The translations under genes and the position numbers were made by a program. Below the pieces are notes generated by a model, which made no database searches, had not been told where the DNA came from, and was given only the letters and a program-made list of their open reading frames with translations. From contig NZ_CP074441.1 of the NCBI RefSeq assembly GCF_018394055.1, positions 1,178,001 to 1,242,000 on the forward strand: 64,000 bases of DNA, read 5' to 3'. Numbering within the stretch: the stretch's first letter is position 1; each line of letters opens with the position of its first letter. Source of the DNA: Weissella ceti (GTDB lineage: Bacteria; Bacillota; Bacilli; Lactobacillales; Lactobacillaceae). Of the stretch, positions 36,225 to 45,077 are shown piece after piece.

Positions 36225-36800
36225 TTAATCAATTGGCCACAAACGCCCATTGTCATGCCATTGGCCAATTATTTTTCCTTCGCGTAACGACTCTAAAAAT
36301 TTGTTCAATCTTTTTTCATAAGTTTCACGATCATCACGAACACTTTGGATTGTATCGATACAGATACGTGTGTATAGTTCCGGTAATTCAGTAAATTTTT
36401 CAACCAAAACTGGTTCGTTTTCAATACGATCTTTAATTTCAGAATCAATCAAAAATGATGAAATATCCATATTTGGTAAGACCGCACGTCCAGCATCCGT
36501 CATTAGATTTAATCGTTCCAAACGCCGTACACGTTCCTTATTTAACTCTGTCCAGTTACTCTTTTTACTGCGAGGTGATAAACGTTGTACTGTTTGTGTA
36601 TCAGACAATTTCTTCTTCGTACTATCAACCCAGCCGAAACATAAAGCTGCTTCAACAGCATCTAAATACTGTAATTTATTTGGTTCTGGCTTAATACTAA
36701 CCGTTACCCAACAGACCTTTTCAGTTTTATAATTCTGGGCTAGCCACGTCAGTAGTTCGGCTTGCGTTGTGACCTCAAGTAAGTCTTCAATCTCCATCAT
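36225..36800 (-). CDS. YdeI/OmpD-associated family protein
   Basis: 191 residues. The family core is visible: VCWVTVSIKPEP, then YLDAVEAALCFGWVDS (about 45-60), QRLSPRSKKSNWTELNKERVRRLE and a C-terminal helical tail. YdeI-type proteins are small cytosolic proteins of uncertain function, linked by annotation to bacteriocin or peptide protection. Ribosome site GGGAG. It is a single-gene unit beside the tRNA gene. Confidence 0.75.
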   Translation of the reverse strand: MMEIEDLLEVTTQAELLTWLAQNYKTEKVCWVTVSIKPEPNKLQYLDAVEAALCFGWVDSTKKKLSDTQTVQRLSPRSKKSNWTELNKERVRRLERLNLMTDAGRAVLPNMDISSFLIDSEIKDRIENEPVLVEKFTELPELYTRICIDTIQSVRDDRETYEKRLNKFLESLREGKIIGQWHDNGRLWPID

Positions 36801-36842
36801 AATCTCCCAAATATGCTTTCCTGCATAAAATCTTGTGTAATA

Positions 36843-36882
36843 AAAAGACCCCTATCACCTATTCATGGGATAGAGGTCTTCT
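36843..36882 (-). terminator. Terminator downstream of tRNA-Arg
   Basis: Stem AAGACC-CTATC/GATAG-GGTCTT with five T on the minus strand, 24 bp after the tRNA 3' end. Confidence 0.85.
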
Positions 36883-36905
36883 TAGTCGTTATTTCTTGCC
36901 TGATA

Positions 36906-36979
36906 TGTACCTGGTGGGGTTCGAACCCACAATCGCTCGGGTAGAAACCGAGTGCATTATCCAGTTATGCTACAGGTAC
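36906..36979 (-). tRNA. tRNA-Arg (anticodon TCT)
   Basis: A full cloverleaf can be drawn: acceptor GTACCTG/CAGGTAC, D-arm GCATAACTGGATAATGC, anticodon stem CTCGG/CCGAG with loop TTTCTAC (anticodon TCT, reads AGA), T-arm GTGGG-TTCGAAC-CCCAC, discriminator A. The 3' CCA is not encoded. Confidence 0.96.
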
Positions 36980-37041
36980 GCCGTAAAAGGCAATGTAAAC
37001 ACTGCCTTATTATTGTAGCTTGATTTTATATGCGATACAAG

Positions 37042-37554
37042 CTAATCATTAGCCATTTGTAACGTTTTCTGCACTTGTTCATCCAACGCTTCAGGCGACA
37101 ATTGTAATTCAACTAAGCCCAACTTTAAAAATGAACGCCATGCATGTGAAAAGTCACTCTGACGCTTTTGATGGTAACTGTTTAGCAACATCGTTTTAAT
37201 ACCCATAAATTGGTGCGCTAATTGACGTTGCGGGAAACGTGAAAATTTTGCCAAGTCTTCATCTTCCATGACCATTAAATGCGTCCACTGCATTAAGTTT
37301 GATGCTTGTAGGAATAATACAAAGGCATGGGCATAGGCCGCCAAAACCGCCGCTTCATCCTGTTCTTCGTGCATTTCCATCGGCACAGTTGGTTGTGTGA
37401 CATGAGCTACCTGCATCAATTCACTTAGCGCAATATCTAGGTTTAGATAGACATTCAATGGTACATCGTCACGCTTAACCGGTGTTGCCCATTCATAGCT
37501 CATATCAGCATGCACCGCACGGGCAGTACGTAAATATCCAGCAAAATCTAACAT
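37042..37554 (-). CDS. Helical protein of unknown function, third gene of a three-gene operon
   Basis: 170 residues from the ATG at 37554, just after the upstream stop. It is predicted all-helical, with LNVYLNLDIALSELMQVAHV near the N-terminus, an acidic EEQDEAAVLAAYAHAFVLFLQ stretch, and a C-terminal FLKLGLVELQLSPEALDEQV. The pattern faintly recalls dimeric dUTPases/MazG-type proteins (acidic helices plus a C-terminal LG-x(n)-EEL helix), but the metal-binding ExxE motif is not clear. I do not assign a function. Confidence 0.6.
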   Translation of the reverse strand: MLDFAGYLRTARAVHADMSYEWATPVKRDDVPLNVYLNLDIALSELMQVAHVTQPTVPMEMHEEQDEAAVLAAYAHAFVLFLQASNLMQWTHLMVMEDEDLAKFSRFPQRQLAHQFMGIKTMLLNSYHQKRQSDFSHAWRSFLKLGLVELQLSPEALDEQVQKTLQMAND

Positions 37555-37558
37555 GTCA

Positions 37559-38581
37559 TTAACCCTTCTTAGGTTCAAGCACTTCAACTTGAACAGTCGG
37601 TGCAACAGCTGATGTTTCAGTTACGACACTTGGATTTTGCTTAGCTAGGAACAATGCATTGATATCATGACCCAAGCCAGTTTGGTTTTCAAACAAATTA
37701 ACATCGTATGCTAGCTCAAAGTCAGCACGTTGTCCCATGTACCAGTTAGCCAAAAAGTCATGTGCTAACAATAGGTCCATGATTGAAACTTGGCTTTGCT
37801 TATCCAATACTTGGACAGCCCACAAATGATCATCATTTGGTTGGAATAGTCGTAGTTCAACATCATTTTCCAAAACCATTACCGCTTCATCACCAACACG
37901 TTGTAGGATGTATGGTGTTTGTGCTGATTGCACAAACAAGTTATCCAACACAGCAGCTGTATTTTCAGTTTGCATGATACCGTAAACGTATTCGTTAGCT
38001 GTTTCTAAGACGTTATAGTCGACTACATATCCCAAGACTTCTTCCATGTAACGTGCCCAGTCTAAGAACATCTTCGTAAAGACCGCACGATTTTTACTAT
38101 CGGCTAACTTACCAATTAATAAGTCTGCCAATGTGTGCGCATTAAACTTAATTTCACGACGTTCTAGTGACCAGTAGAATAGACGCAGACCTGTCGCGAC
38201 TTCAACAAACGCGGCACCCCCTTCAGTCCCCTTGTTAGGCACAAAGGCGAATGCAGCGGTTGAACCAAAGCCAGTAAATGACATATGCATTTCTTCATGT
38301 GCTTCTGGCAAAATCATGTCGTAGGCATCGATACCAGTCAATGACATAAAGCGGCTCAATGCCACTAGATACCAATCTGCAAATGAGTATTGGCGTGGTA
38401 CTGTAACCCACACAGTTTCCAAAGAAGTTTGGGTTAAGAACTCTGCCAATGTCTGTAGTTCTTCAGGTTGATGCTTTACCGTCAAATCACGCGCAGCAGT
38501 ATTGTAGTGATTGATCAACGCCAAGTCTGCATCAATGTGATTTTCGTATTGCATTAAACGTTCTTGTAGACGATCACTCAT
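37559..38581 (-). CDS. Protein of unknown function, second gene of a three-gene operon
   Basis: 340 residues, soluble, Asp/Glu-rich, no signal peptide or membrane helix. Distinct segments are WVTVPRQYSFADWYLVALSRF, GFGSTAAFAFVPNKG and AHDFLANWYMGQRADFELAYD (given in part). No nucleotide-binding or catalytic motif was recognised. It is separated by 2 bp from the upstream gene and 4 bp from the downstream start, so the three products probably work together. Confidence 0.65.
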   Translation of the reverse strand: MSDRLQERLMQYENHIDADLALINHYNTAARDLTVKHQPEELQTLAEFLTQTSLETVWVTVPRQYSFADWYLVALSRFMSLTGIDAYDMILPEAHEEMHMSFTGFGSTAAFAFVPNKGTEGGAAFVEVATGLRLFYWSLERREIKFNAHTLADLLIGKLADSKNRAVFTKMFLDWARYMEEVLGYVVDYNVLETANEYVYGIMQTENTAAVLDNLFVQSAQTPYILQRVGDEAVMVLENDVELRLFQPNDDHLWAVQVLDKQSQVSIMDLLLAHDFLANWYMGQRADFELAYDVNLFENQTGLGHDINALFLAKQNPSVVTETSAVAPTVQVEVLEPKKG

Positions 38582-38583
38582 GA

Positions 38584-39453
38584 TTACTTACCTCCTTCTA
38601 CACGCAAAGCGTTTAGATAGTCCGCATACAAAGTACTTACAGCGGTTTCGAAGTCCGTAAATGAGCCAAATGTTTCGTTAATAGCGCGTTGTTCATACAA
38701 CAGGATTGTATCTTCCTTTGAGTATTCCAAAATCTTGGCATTGTTTTCAGCAATGACGGCTGGTACTTCATCAGCCTTAGCATCCAATGCATCCAACTTA
38801 GCTAATTCTTCTTGTACTTCTTCACGTTCTTCTGAATTTCCACGACCTAAGAAGAAGCCATTCTTATCACCCAATTCCGCAAGCTTATTTTCTAACTCAC
38901 GACGTTGTGCATTGCGTTCTTCTTGACCATCCAACAATTGTTGGTGAATTTCATTCGTCTTAGTTGTTTCTTCAATCGCAGCGGCGTGGTAACGTTCATC
39001 GTTCTTAGCCATTTCTACGGCACGACTTAGCATGCTGTAGGCTTGATCGTCAAAAATAAATGACACAGATAGCGGATCTAGAATTCCAAAGCGGCGACGT
39101 CCCCACCAATTACCAAAGTACAATTCAAACACACCTAGATGCGTTTCTTCGTAGTAAAAGAATGGGAACTTTTCTGACAAGTACGCAATTAACTTAGTTG
39201 CCAAGTAGTGTCCCATATCGTGGTGCATGTTGTTAACTAGCAAAGGCAAGTCAGTATCTGTTTCTTCAAGTTCAACACCGTTTAGTTCTAATTGGAAACG
39301 ACGTTGGTCTAGCAGTTCATAGACATTCAAGTCTTGTTCTGCGTTAATCGCTGCTTGTACAGCTTGAATATAATTAATTTTTGTATCAAACTTTTCGTTG
39401 ATGATAGCGTCGTTGTTAGCTACCTCAGACGTTAGGTATGGGATCTTTTCCAT
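38584..39453 (-). CDS. Coiled-coil protein of unknown function with HHDMGH motif, first gene of a three-gene operon
   Basis: 290 residues from the ATG at 39453 (AAGGAGGG 7 bp upstream). N-terminal domain with NNMHHDMGHYLATKL (HHDMGH at 77-82, a possible metal site) and an aromatic stretch FPFFYYEE...YFGNWWGRRRFG; then a long charged coiled coil about 155-245, and a short helical tail. I do not recognise the family. Confidence 0.65.
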   Translation of the reverse strand: MEKIPYLTSEVANNDAIINEKFDTKINYIQAVQAAINAEQDLNVYELLDQRRFQLELNGVELEETDTDLPLLVNNMHHDMGHYLATKLIAYLSEKFPFFYYEETHLGVFELYFGNWWGRRRFGILDPLSVSFIFDDQAYSMLSRAVEMAKNDERYHAAAIEETTKTNEIHQQLLDGQEERNAQRRELENKLAELGDKNGFFLGRGNSEEREEVQEELAKLDALDAKADEVPAVIAENNAKILEYSKEDTILLYEQRAINETFGSFTDFETAVSTLYADYLNALRVEGGK

Positions 39454-39619
39454 GTTCATTCCCTCCTTCACAAGGGGTGTATTATATTTGTAATATACTC
39501 CTTCTATCATAGCAGAAAATTAAAAAACAGGCTTATATTTATAATTAATGGTTCCGCAATTTTTTAAAGCCGTTACACAAAACACTTGCACTAGTGCGAA
39601 TAGTCTCTGCTTATTAGCT

Positions 39620-40009
39620 TTACATCGCATCCCACATTAACTTGGTATCTGTAATTTGTGTAAATGATGCCACCTTATCATCTGCATTAATTTCGTACAA
39701 ATGGACAAATGGGGCGCTAAATGCCTTACCAGTTTGACGATTAATCCCTGAATACTCACCATAAACAAAAACAGTATTCCCATTCACAGCATATACATCA
39801 TCTATCGCTTTAAAGTCGGCCCAATCTGCATTTAAACGGGCGTGCACATTTTCAACCACAGCATCTGGGCCAATAAATTCTCCGGCATATGGGGCACCAG
39901 TTGCTTCACGCCAAACAATATCGTTTGCCAAAGCTGCTTTAAACTCTGCAATCTTACCTTGTGCCATCAATTTATACGTATTTGCCACAATTTCTTGATA
40001 GTTATTCAT
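39620..40009 (-). CDS. SnoaL-like / NTF2-fold protein
   Basis: 129 residues from the ATG at 40009 (AGAGGAA upstream). Typical NTF2-like run: YKLMAQGKIAEFKAALANDIVWREATGAPYAGEFIGPDAV, then VFVYGEYSG, FVHLYEINADDKVASFTQITDT (given in parts). These cone-shaped proteins bind small molecules or act as isomerase-like enzymes; the substrate is unknown. Confidence 0.78.
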   Translation of the reverse strand: MNNYQEIVANTYKLMAQGKIAEFKAALANDIVWREATGAPYAGEFIGPDAVVENVHARLNADWADFKAIDDVYAVNGNTVFVYGEYSGINRQTGKAFSAPFVHLYEINADDKVASFTQITDTKLMWDAM

Positions 40010-40120
40010 GTCAGTTCCTCTTGATTTCTTGTTCATTAGTGCCGGCGTGCTCTACTTATTATTTATAAGTATAGACTAAAATTACCACATTACCACTTTG
40101 TAAATTTTATACATAAAGAA

Positions 40121-40160
40121 AAACAGCGCATTTGCTCTTATATCAAGCAATGCGCTGTTT
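40121..40160 (-). terminator. Terminator of glnR-glnA
   Basis: Long stem AAACAGCGCATT/AATGCGCTGTTT with a bulge, 30 bp after the glnA stop. Confidence 0.8.
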
Positions 40161-40192
40161 ATTTACTTTTTATAGTGATGCATGCACTAATT

Positions 40193-41539
40193 TTAGTATT
40201 GATCCAAGTACGTATCTAGTTCCCATTGTGATACGGCTTGACGGAATGCCTTGTATTCCAGACGCTTAGCATCTGCGAAAGTACGTGCCATGTAAGGTCC
40301 GATGGCATCTAGCATGATATCATCCCCTTCAAAGCTGTTTACGGCATCCAACAATGTGTCAGGCAGGTCAGTGATTCCAGCCTTACGACGTTCTGATTCA
40401 TCCATTAGGTAGATGTTTTGATCAACTGAATCACGTGGTTCGATATCACGACGAACTCCATCCAATCCAGCACCCAATACTGCAGCAAAGGCCAAGTATG
40501 GGTTAGCCGTTGGGTCAACTGTACGTAATTCTAGACGTGTTGATTGTCCACGAGATGCTGGAACACGTACCATTGGTGAGCGGTTTGATCCAGACCAGGC
40601 AACGTAAACTGGCGCTTCAAATCCAGGTGTCAAACGCTTGTATGAGTTGACTGTTGGGTTTGTAATCGCTGTGTAGTTGGCCGCGTGTTCTAGCAAACCA
40701 CCCAAGAATGAGTATGCTGTGTGTGATAGACGGTCTGCACCTGCCTCATCAAAGAAGACGTTCTTGCCATCCTTCAACAATGACATGTTAACGTGCATTC
40801 CGTTACCGTTAATACCCGCAACGGGCTTTGGCATGAATGTTGCGTACAAACCATGCTTACGCGCAATCGTCTTAACAATCAGCTTGAATGTTTGAATGTT
40901 GTCCGCTGCGTCTAAAGCGTCCGCATACTTGAAATCAACTTCGTGTTGTCCTGGCGCCACTTCGTGGTGCGCTGCTTCAACTTCAAAGCCCATCTTTTCC
41001 ATTTCCAACACAATTTCACGACGTGTGTCTTCACCCATGTCCAATGGCGCAAGGTCAAAGTATCCACCCTTGTCGTTTAGTTGTGTTGTTGGATTTCCAA
41101 ATTCATCTAACTTGAACAAGAAGAATTCTGGTTCTGTTCCCAAGTTAAAGTCATCAAAGCCAGCTTCATTCATTTCACGTAGGACACGCTTCAAGTTATT
41201 ACGTGGATCTCCAGCAAATGGTTCACCGTCAACTGTGTAGATATCACAGATCAAACGTCCAACCTTACCACCACGGCTATCTGTTGCCCATGGGAAAATC
41301 AAAAATGTAGACAAATCAGGATATAGGTACATATCTGATTCTTCAATACGCACAAATCCGTCAATTGAAGAACCGTCAAACATCATCTTGTTATCTAGAA
41401 CTTTTTCTAATTGCGAAACAGGTACTTCAACGTTCTTGATTGTTCCAAAAACGTCAGAAAATTGCAGACGTAGGAATTCTACATTTTCAGTTTTAATAAT
41501 TTCGCGGATGTCATCTTTTGTGTAATTCTTACGTACCAT
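40193..41539 (-). CDS. glnA: Glutamine synthetase, type I
   Basis: 448 residues from the ATG at 41539 (GGGGAG upstream; starts [15 protein letters not shown]), the size of Gram-positive GSI-alpha, lacking the adenylylation-type insertion. Visible motifs: [20 protein letters not shown] (metal site start, given as DGSSIDGF), [18 protein letters not shown], and [13 protein letters not shown] near the ATP site. It makes glutamine from glutamate, ammonia and ATP. Second gene of the glnRA operon, so GlnR controls it, and feedback-inhibited GS normally modulates GlnR. Confidence 0.97.
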   Translation of the reverse strand: MVRKNYTKDDIREIIKTENVEFLRLQFSDVFGTIKNVEVPVSQLEKVLDNKMMFDGSSIDGFVRIEESDMYLYPDLSTFLIFPWATDSRGGKVGRLICDIYTVDGEPFAGDPRNNLKRVLREMNEAGFDDFNLGTEPEFFLFKLDEFGNPTTQLNDKGGYFDLAPLDMGEDTRREIVLEMEKMGFEVEAAHHEVAPGQHEVDFKYADALDAADNIQTFKLIVKTIARKHGLYATFMPKPVAGINGNGMHVNMSLLKDGKNVFFDEAGADRLSHTAYSFLGGLLEHAANYTAITNPTVNSYKRLTPGFEAPVYVAWSGSNRSPMVRVPASRGQSTRLELRTVDPTANPYLAFAAVLGAGLDGVRRDIEPRDSVDQNIYLMDESERRKAGITDLPDTLLDAVNSFEGDDIMLDAIGPYMARTFADAKRLEYKAFRQAVSQWELDTYLDQY

Positions 41540-41579
41540 TATTTCTCCCCTTTTTACTACATGCATCAATAGTTATTAT

Positions 41580-41921
41580 CTAAAATTGCTTACGATCTGA
41601 AAAACGTCCAATTGACAACATTTCATCCGCCAAGAATCGACGAAGATCTTGGTCAGACTTTTGCGTCTCTTTTTGCTTTTGCTTGTGCTCAACGGCGCGA
41701 ATTTCTGCAATGCTATATCCTGCATCCATATAATCCACAATTTCAATTAAACGATCAATGTCATCTAACGAATAACGTCGTTGCTTCCCTGCACCACGTG
41801 AAGGCTCAATCAGAGCTTGTTGATCATAGTATCGAATCTGTCGATCTGATAATCCGGTCAATTCACGTACAGCACTAATCGTTAAGACCGCTAGGTCTCG
41901 TCGTAATGTTCGTTCACTCAT
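41580..41921 (-). CDS. glnR: MerR-family nitrogen regulator GlnR
   Basis: 113 residues. MerR HTH: LTISAVRELTGLSDRQIRYYDQQALIEPSR, then a dimerisation helix and a short charged tail ending SIGRFSDRKQF, as in GlnR (cited as LTGLSDRQIRYYD). It represses glnRA and other nitrogen genes when glutamine is plentiful. A perfect GlnR box lies upstream at 41981-41997. Confidence 0.95.
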   Translation of the reverse strand: MSERTLRRDLAVLTISAVRELTGLSDRQIRYYDQQALIEPSRGAGKQRRYSLDDIDRLIEIVDYMDAGYSIAEIRAVEHKQKQKETQKSDQDLRRFLADEMLSIGRFSDRKQF

Positions 41922-41945
41922 ATGCCTACCTCCCTATACCTAAGT

Positions 41946-41973
41946 ATTCTAGCATTAAATGAAACATGAACAA
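41946..41973 (-). promoter_or_regulatory. Promoter of glnRA
   Basis: Minus strand TTGTTC (41968-41973), 16-bp spacer, TAGAAT (41946-41951) with extended TGC. The GlnR box ends 7 bp upstream of the -35. Confidence 0.7.
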
Positions 41974-41980
41974 GAGAGAA

Positions 41981-41997
41981 TGTCATGTATTATGACA
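41981..41997. promoter_or_regulatory. GlnR/TnrA box
   Basis: Perfect TGTNA-N7-TNACA. It overlaps the last codons and stop of miaA (stop 41990-41992). Confidence 0.9.
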
Positions 41998-42910
41998 TGA
42001 AAGAATGTACATCATCTAGTATAACGTTTAATGTGTCAGGTTTTTGCACTAAGTCCGCCCAATGGATATCTGTAAATTGGTTATTGAACCAAGTTAATTG
42101 ACGTTTTGCGTAACGGCGTGAGGCCATTTTCAATTCCTCACTCGCTTGTTCTAACGTAGCGTGACCTTCGTAATATGGGAATAACTCTTTATAACCAATC
42201 GCTTTACGCGCAGTCGCATCTTCTGACAAAGCATGTACCAACGCCACTTCATCCATCAAGCCTTCTGCTAACATCATATCGACACGTAAATTAATACGTT
42301 CGTATAACTTCGCACGATCAGTATTCAAACCAATAATATAAGCATCATATTGACGCTTAGGTTCTGGTTGTAAGCTAGAGAAAGGTTGTTGCATTTGTTG
42401 GCTAATCAATAACGCTCGCTTCAATCGACGAATCTGGCCTGGCAAGATTCGTTCTGCACTGATCGGATCTACAGCACGCAAGGCATCGCGTAGTCCTTCC
42501 TCACCATATTCTTGCACATGCGCATCCCAATAATCTTCAAAGGCTTGGTCTGGCTGTTCTTCAATCACAGACAATGGCCGATCACCTAACAAAGCTTGCA
42601 CATAAAAGCCAGTTCCACCAACTAAAATTGGTGTCTTACCTCGACTAGCAATGTCAGAAATAGCGGCTTGTGCCATCTCCACAAATTTTGCCGCTGAATA
42701 ATGTTCTTCTGGGTCTGCAACATCAATTAAATGGTGTGGTGCTTGCGCTTGTTCTTCCGAGGTTGCCTTAGCGGTCCCAATACTTAACTCACGGTAAATT
42801 TGCATTGAGTCGCCTGAAATAATTTCACCATCAATCGCGTTGGCAATTTCTAATGATAGCTTTGTCTTCCCAACCGCAGTTGGTCCAACAATCACAATTA
42901 ATTTTTGCAT
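41990..42910 (-). CDS. miaA: tRNA dimethylallyltransferase
   Basis: 306 residues. P-loop GPTAVGKTKLS (8-18), GDSMQIYRELSIGTAK, PHHLIDVADPEEHYSAA and GGTGFYVQALL are the MiaA signature blocks. It adds dimethylallyl to A37 of tRNAs reading UNN codons. In many Firmicutes miaA lies just before glnRA, as here; its 3' end carries the GlnR operator. Confidence 0.96.
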   Translation of the reverse strand: MQKLIVIVGPTAVGKTKLSLEIANAIDGEIISGDSMQIYRELSIGTAKATSEEQAQAPHHLIDVADPEEHYSAAKFVEMAQAAISDIASRGKTPILVGGTGFYVQALLGDRPLSVIEEQPDQAFEDYWDAHVQEYGEEGLRDALRAVDPISAERILPGQIRRLKRALLISQQMQQPFSSLQPEPKRQYDAYIIGLNTDRAKLYERINLRVDMMLAEGLMDEVALVHALSEDATARKAIGYKELFPYYEGHATLEQASEELKMASRRYAKRQLTWFNNQFTDIHWADLVQKPDTLNVILDDVHSFMS

Positions 42911-42995
42911 ATGATATCCTTTTATCTTTTTTCATTCAAAATCGATATGTGAATATGTTAAAATGAGTTATTACATCATAACGGAGGATTAACAC

Positions 42996-43178
42996 ATGAA
43001 CAATTTTGGTAAGGGTGTTTTAGCTGGAGTCGTGGGAACAGTGGCAGCAGCCATTGCGGCTGGTGTAGCATTCCATGAAGTAGCAGTTAAGCCGGTCGAA
43101 GAAGTTGAAGCTAAGTTCGACGAAACAGAATTCAAGTCAGCTCGTAAGGCTGCACATTCACACGGATCTCGCTACTAA
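42996..43178 (+). CDS. DUF3042 family small protein
   Basis: 60 residues: a short N-terminal hydrophobic helix rich in Gly and Ala (5-27), then VKPVEEVEAKFDETEFKSARKAAHS, the family pattern. GGAGG lies 9 bp before the ATG, and a good terminator follows. Function unknown; commonly found beside miaA in lactobacilli. Confidence 0.85.
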   Translation: MNNFGKGVLAGVVGTVAAAIAAGVAFHEVAVKPVEEVEAKFDETEFKSARKAAHSHGSRY

Positions 43179-43198
43179 TCTAGCATCCATCTTAACAT

Positions 43199-43240
43199 AA
43201 AACGGAGACAGCACCTGATGTGCCGTCTCCGTTTTTATTT
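43199..43240 (+). terminator. Terminator of the DUF3042 gene
   Basis: Stem ACGGAGAC-GCAC/GTGC-GTCTCCGT followed by TTTTT. Confidence 0.92.
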
Positions 43241-43253
43241 TATCTTTTAAACC

Positions 43254-43646
43254 TTACACCATGTTAGTCTTTGTGCGACCAGTGTAGGCAGTGAATCCAC
43301 CCTTTAGGATGTAGATGTCTGAGTAACCATCCTTCTTCAAGTCCTTGGCCAAGCGAGCCGCTTGTTGGACGTTACCATCGTACAAGAATACTGGCTTGTC
43401 CTTACGGATGGCGCTGTGGTTTTCCTTTAACATTGGGTACGCAATGTTACGTGCGCCCAATACGTGCTTCACCTTGAAAGCTCCTGCATCACGCAAGTCA
43501 ATGATTTGTTGTCCACGACTTTGGTCTTCAAATTCTTCTGAAGTCAAAAGTGTCGCGTTCTTCTTAATCAATGAACGCATGTAAAAGTAGTTAAATCCTA
43601 CCCAAGCTGCTGTTGCGATAAATAGTGCCAATAAAATATTTAACAT
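43254..43646 (-). CDS. Membrane-anchored rhodanese-fold protein (YqhL-like), catalytic Cys missing
   Basis: 130 residues: N-terminal membrane helix (1-23), then a rhodanese domain (LTSEEFEDQSRGQQIIDLRDAGAFKVKHVLGARNI, given as IIDLRDAGAFKVKHVLGARNI in parts IIDLRD and HVLGARNI). At the catalytic loop, where active enzymes have Cys, it reads FLYDGNVQQAARLA, so sulfur transfer by the normal mechanism is impossible. It lies after glk, the same order as yqgQ-glcK-yqhL in many Firmicutes. Probably a binding or structural role. Confidence 0.85.
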   Translation of the reverse strand: MLNILLALFIATAAWVGFNYFYMRSLIKKNATLLTSEEFEDQSRGQQIIDLRDAGAFKVKHVLGARNIAYPMLKENHSAIRKDKPVFLYDGNVQQAARLAKDLKKDGYSDIYILKGGFTAYTGRTKTNMV

Positions 43647-43673
43647 TGTAAACCCCTTTAAATTCGATATTAA

Positions 43674-43698
43674 TAAAAAAGTGCCCTAAGGCACTTTT
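43674..43698 (-). terminator. Terminator after glk
   Basis: Stem AAAAGTGCC/GGCACTTTT with a CTAA/TTAG loop and T run; 5 bp after the glk stop, so the rhodanese gene may need read-through or its own promoter. Confidence 0.88.
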
Positions 43699-43702
43699 CA
43701 CT

Positions 43703-44689
43703 TTAATTAGCTTCGTTTTCAGCAGCTGCAGTTTGCAAAGCCAATGAAGCAGCTCCGTAAGCACCAGCATCATTTCCCAATTGAGCCAAACGCAATTCAG
43801 TTACATCGCGAGTAGTCTTGAAGGCGAAGTTTTGGAATTCCTTTTCAACACGTTCTAGCAAGAATGATCCTGCAGCTGAAACTCCACCACCGATAACGAT
43901 CTTTGATGGGTTCAATGTGTTAGCCAAGTTAGCAGTTGCTAGTCCAAGGTAGTAAGCCACCTTGTTAACAACTTCGTTAGCCAAGAAATCGTTCTTCTTT
44001 GCTAGGTCAAAGACGATCTTTGATGTGACTTCATCACCGTTATCAACCATTTGCTTCAATTCTGAAGTTCCCATGTAGGCATCTGCCAAATCGTGGGCCA
44101 AGTGAACAACACCAGTTGCTGATGCGTATTGTTCCAAACATCCCTTGTTTCCACAAGTACATTGGTAACCGTATGGTTCAACGATAACGTGTCCAACTTC
44201 ACCAGCTGCTCCTGATGTTCCGTGGATCAACTTACCTTCGTGGATCAATCCTCCACCAACACCAGTTCCAAGAGTCAAGAAGGCAACTTCAGGTTCGTTA
44301 TCTCCGGCACCACGCCATTGTTCACCCAATGCAGCTGAGTTAGCATCGTTATCAATTGTAACCTTGAACCCAGTTCCAGCTTCGATTTCGTCACGAACTG
44401 GACGTGCTTCACGCCAGTTAAGGTTGAAGGCTCCTTGAACAGTTCCAGATGCTTGATCAACTGTTCCCGGTGTTCCCATTCCGATTCCAATCACACGTTC
44501 CTTGTCCAATTGGTACAAGTCCAAGTGGTGGTTCACTGATTCAACGATATCTGGCACGATGTGATTTCCATCATCCAAAATATTTGTCTTGATTGACCAC
44601 TTTTGTTGGATTTCTCCTTCTGCAGTCATAATGGCAAACTTTACAGTAGTTCCACCCAAATCAATTCCAATTAACTTATCTTTAACCAT
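43703..44689 (-). CDS. glk: Glucokinase (ROK family)
   Basis: 328 residues from the ATG at 44689 (GAGGG upstream; an in-frame ATG 6 bases earlier is too close). ROK features: IGIDLGGTTVKF phosphate loop, DNDANSAALGE with catalytic Asp, GTGVGGGLI, and the zinc motif YQCTCGNKGCLEQYAS. It phosphorylates glucose to glucose-6-phosphate with ATP. It belongs to the conserved gluP-yqgQ-glk cluster. Confidence 0.94.
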   Translation of the reverse strand: MVKDKLIGIDLGGTTVKFAIMTAEGEIQQKWSIKTNILDDGNHIVPDIVESVNHHLDLYQLDKERVIGIGMGTPGTVDQASGTVQGAFNLNWREARPVRDEIEAGTGFKVTIDNDANSAALGEQWRGAGDNEPEVAFLTLGTGVGGGLIHEGKLIHGTSGAAGEVGHVIVEPYGYQCTCGNKGCLEQYASATGVVHLAHDLADAYMGTSELKQMVDNGDEVTSKIVFDLAKKNDFLANEVVNKVAYYLGLATANLANTLNPSKIVIGGGVSAAGSFLLERVEKEFQNFAFKTTRDVTELRLAQLGNDAGAYGAASLALQTAAAENEAN

Positions 44690-44718
44690 GTCCATACCCT
44701 CATTAACATTTATTTTAT

Positions 44719-44745
44719 GTAAACCCTTAAGCTATGTAAGGGTTT
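44719..44745 (-). terminator. Hairpin between yqgQ and glk
   Basis: Stem AAACCCTTA/TAAGGGTTT; T-poor on the minus strand, so perhaps an attenuator or processing site rather than a full terminator. Confidence 0.45.
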
Positions 44746-44844
44746 TCTTGTTACTCACAAGGGTCATTATATCTTAAAAAAAGCGGAAATAAAAGGGCTT
44801 TCACGGTGAAATTATGCGTTAAATTCATATTTATTGTCTAAGCT

Positions 44845-45066
44845 TTAAATATCTTGACGATTTGCTTCAGCTTCGTGTTCATGTTGTAACACAAGTTTAA
44901 TTCGCGCGTATTCTTCTGGTTGAATCAAACCAGCTCGTGCCATGTTATCAATTTCAATCGCCGCTAACTCAATATCCCATAAACGGTTCCCTAAATGTAC
45001 GTAAATGTCATAACGCTTTAATAGATTTAAGACATCTAAGAACGTCTTCATCTGTGTCTCTTGCAT
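44845..45066 (-). CDS. yqgQ: YqgQ family protein (DUF910)
   Basis: 73 residues: FLDVLNLLKRYDIYVHLGNRLWDIELAAIEI and LIQPEEYARIKLVLQHEH, a small helical protein. Ribosome site AAGGAGA. Always found between the rhomboid protease and glucokinase genes in many Firmicutes; its biochemical role is unknown, possibly nucleic-acid binding by structural resemblance. Confidence 0.9.
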   Translation of the reverse strand: MQETQMKTFLDVLNLLKRYDIYVHLGNRLWDIELAAIEIDNMARAGLIQPEEYARIKLVLQHEHEAEANRQDI

Positions 45067-45077
45067 TGATCTTCTCC

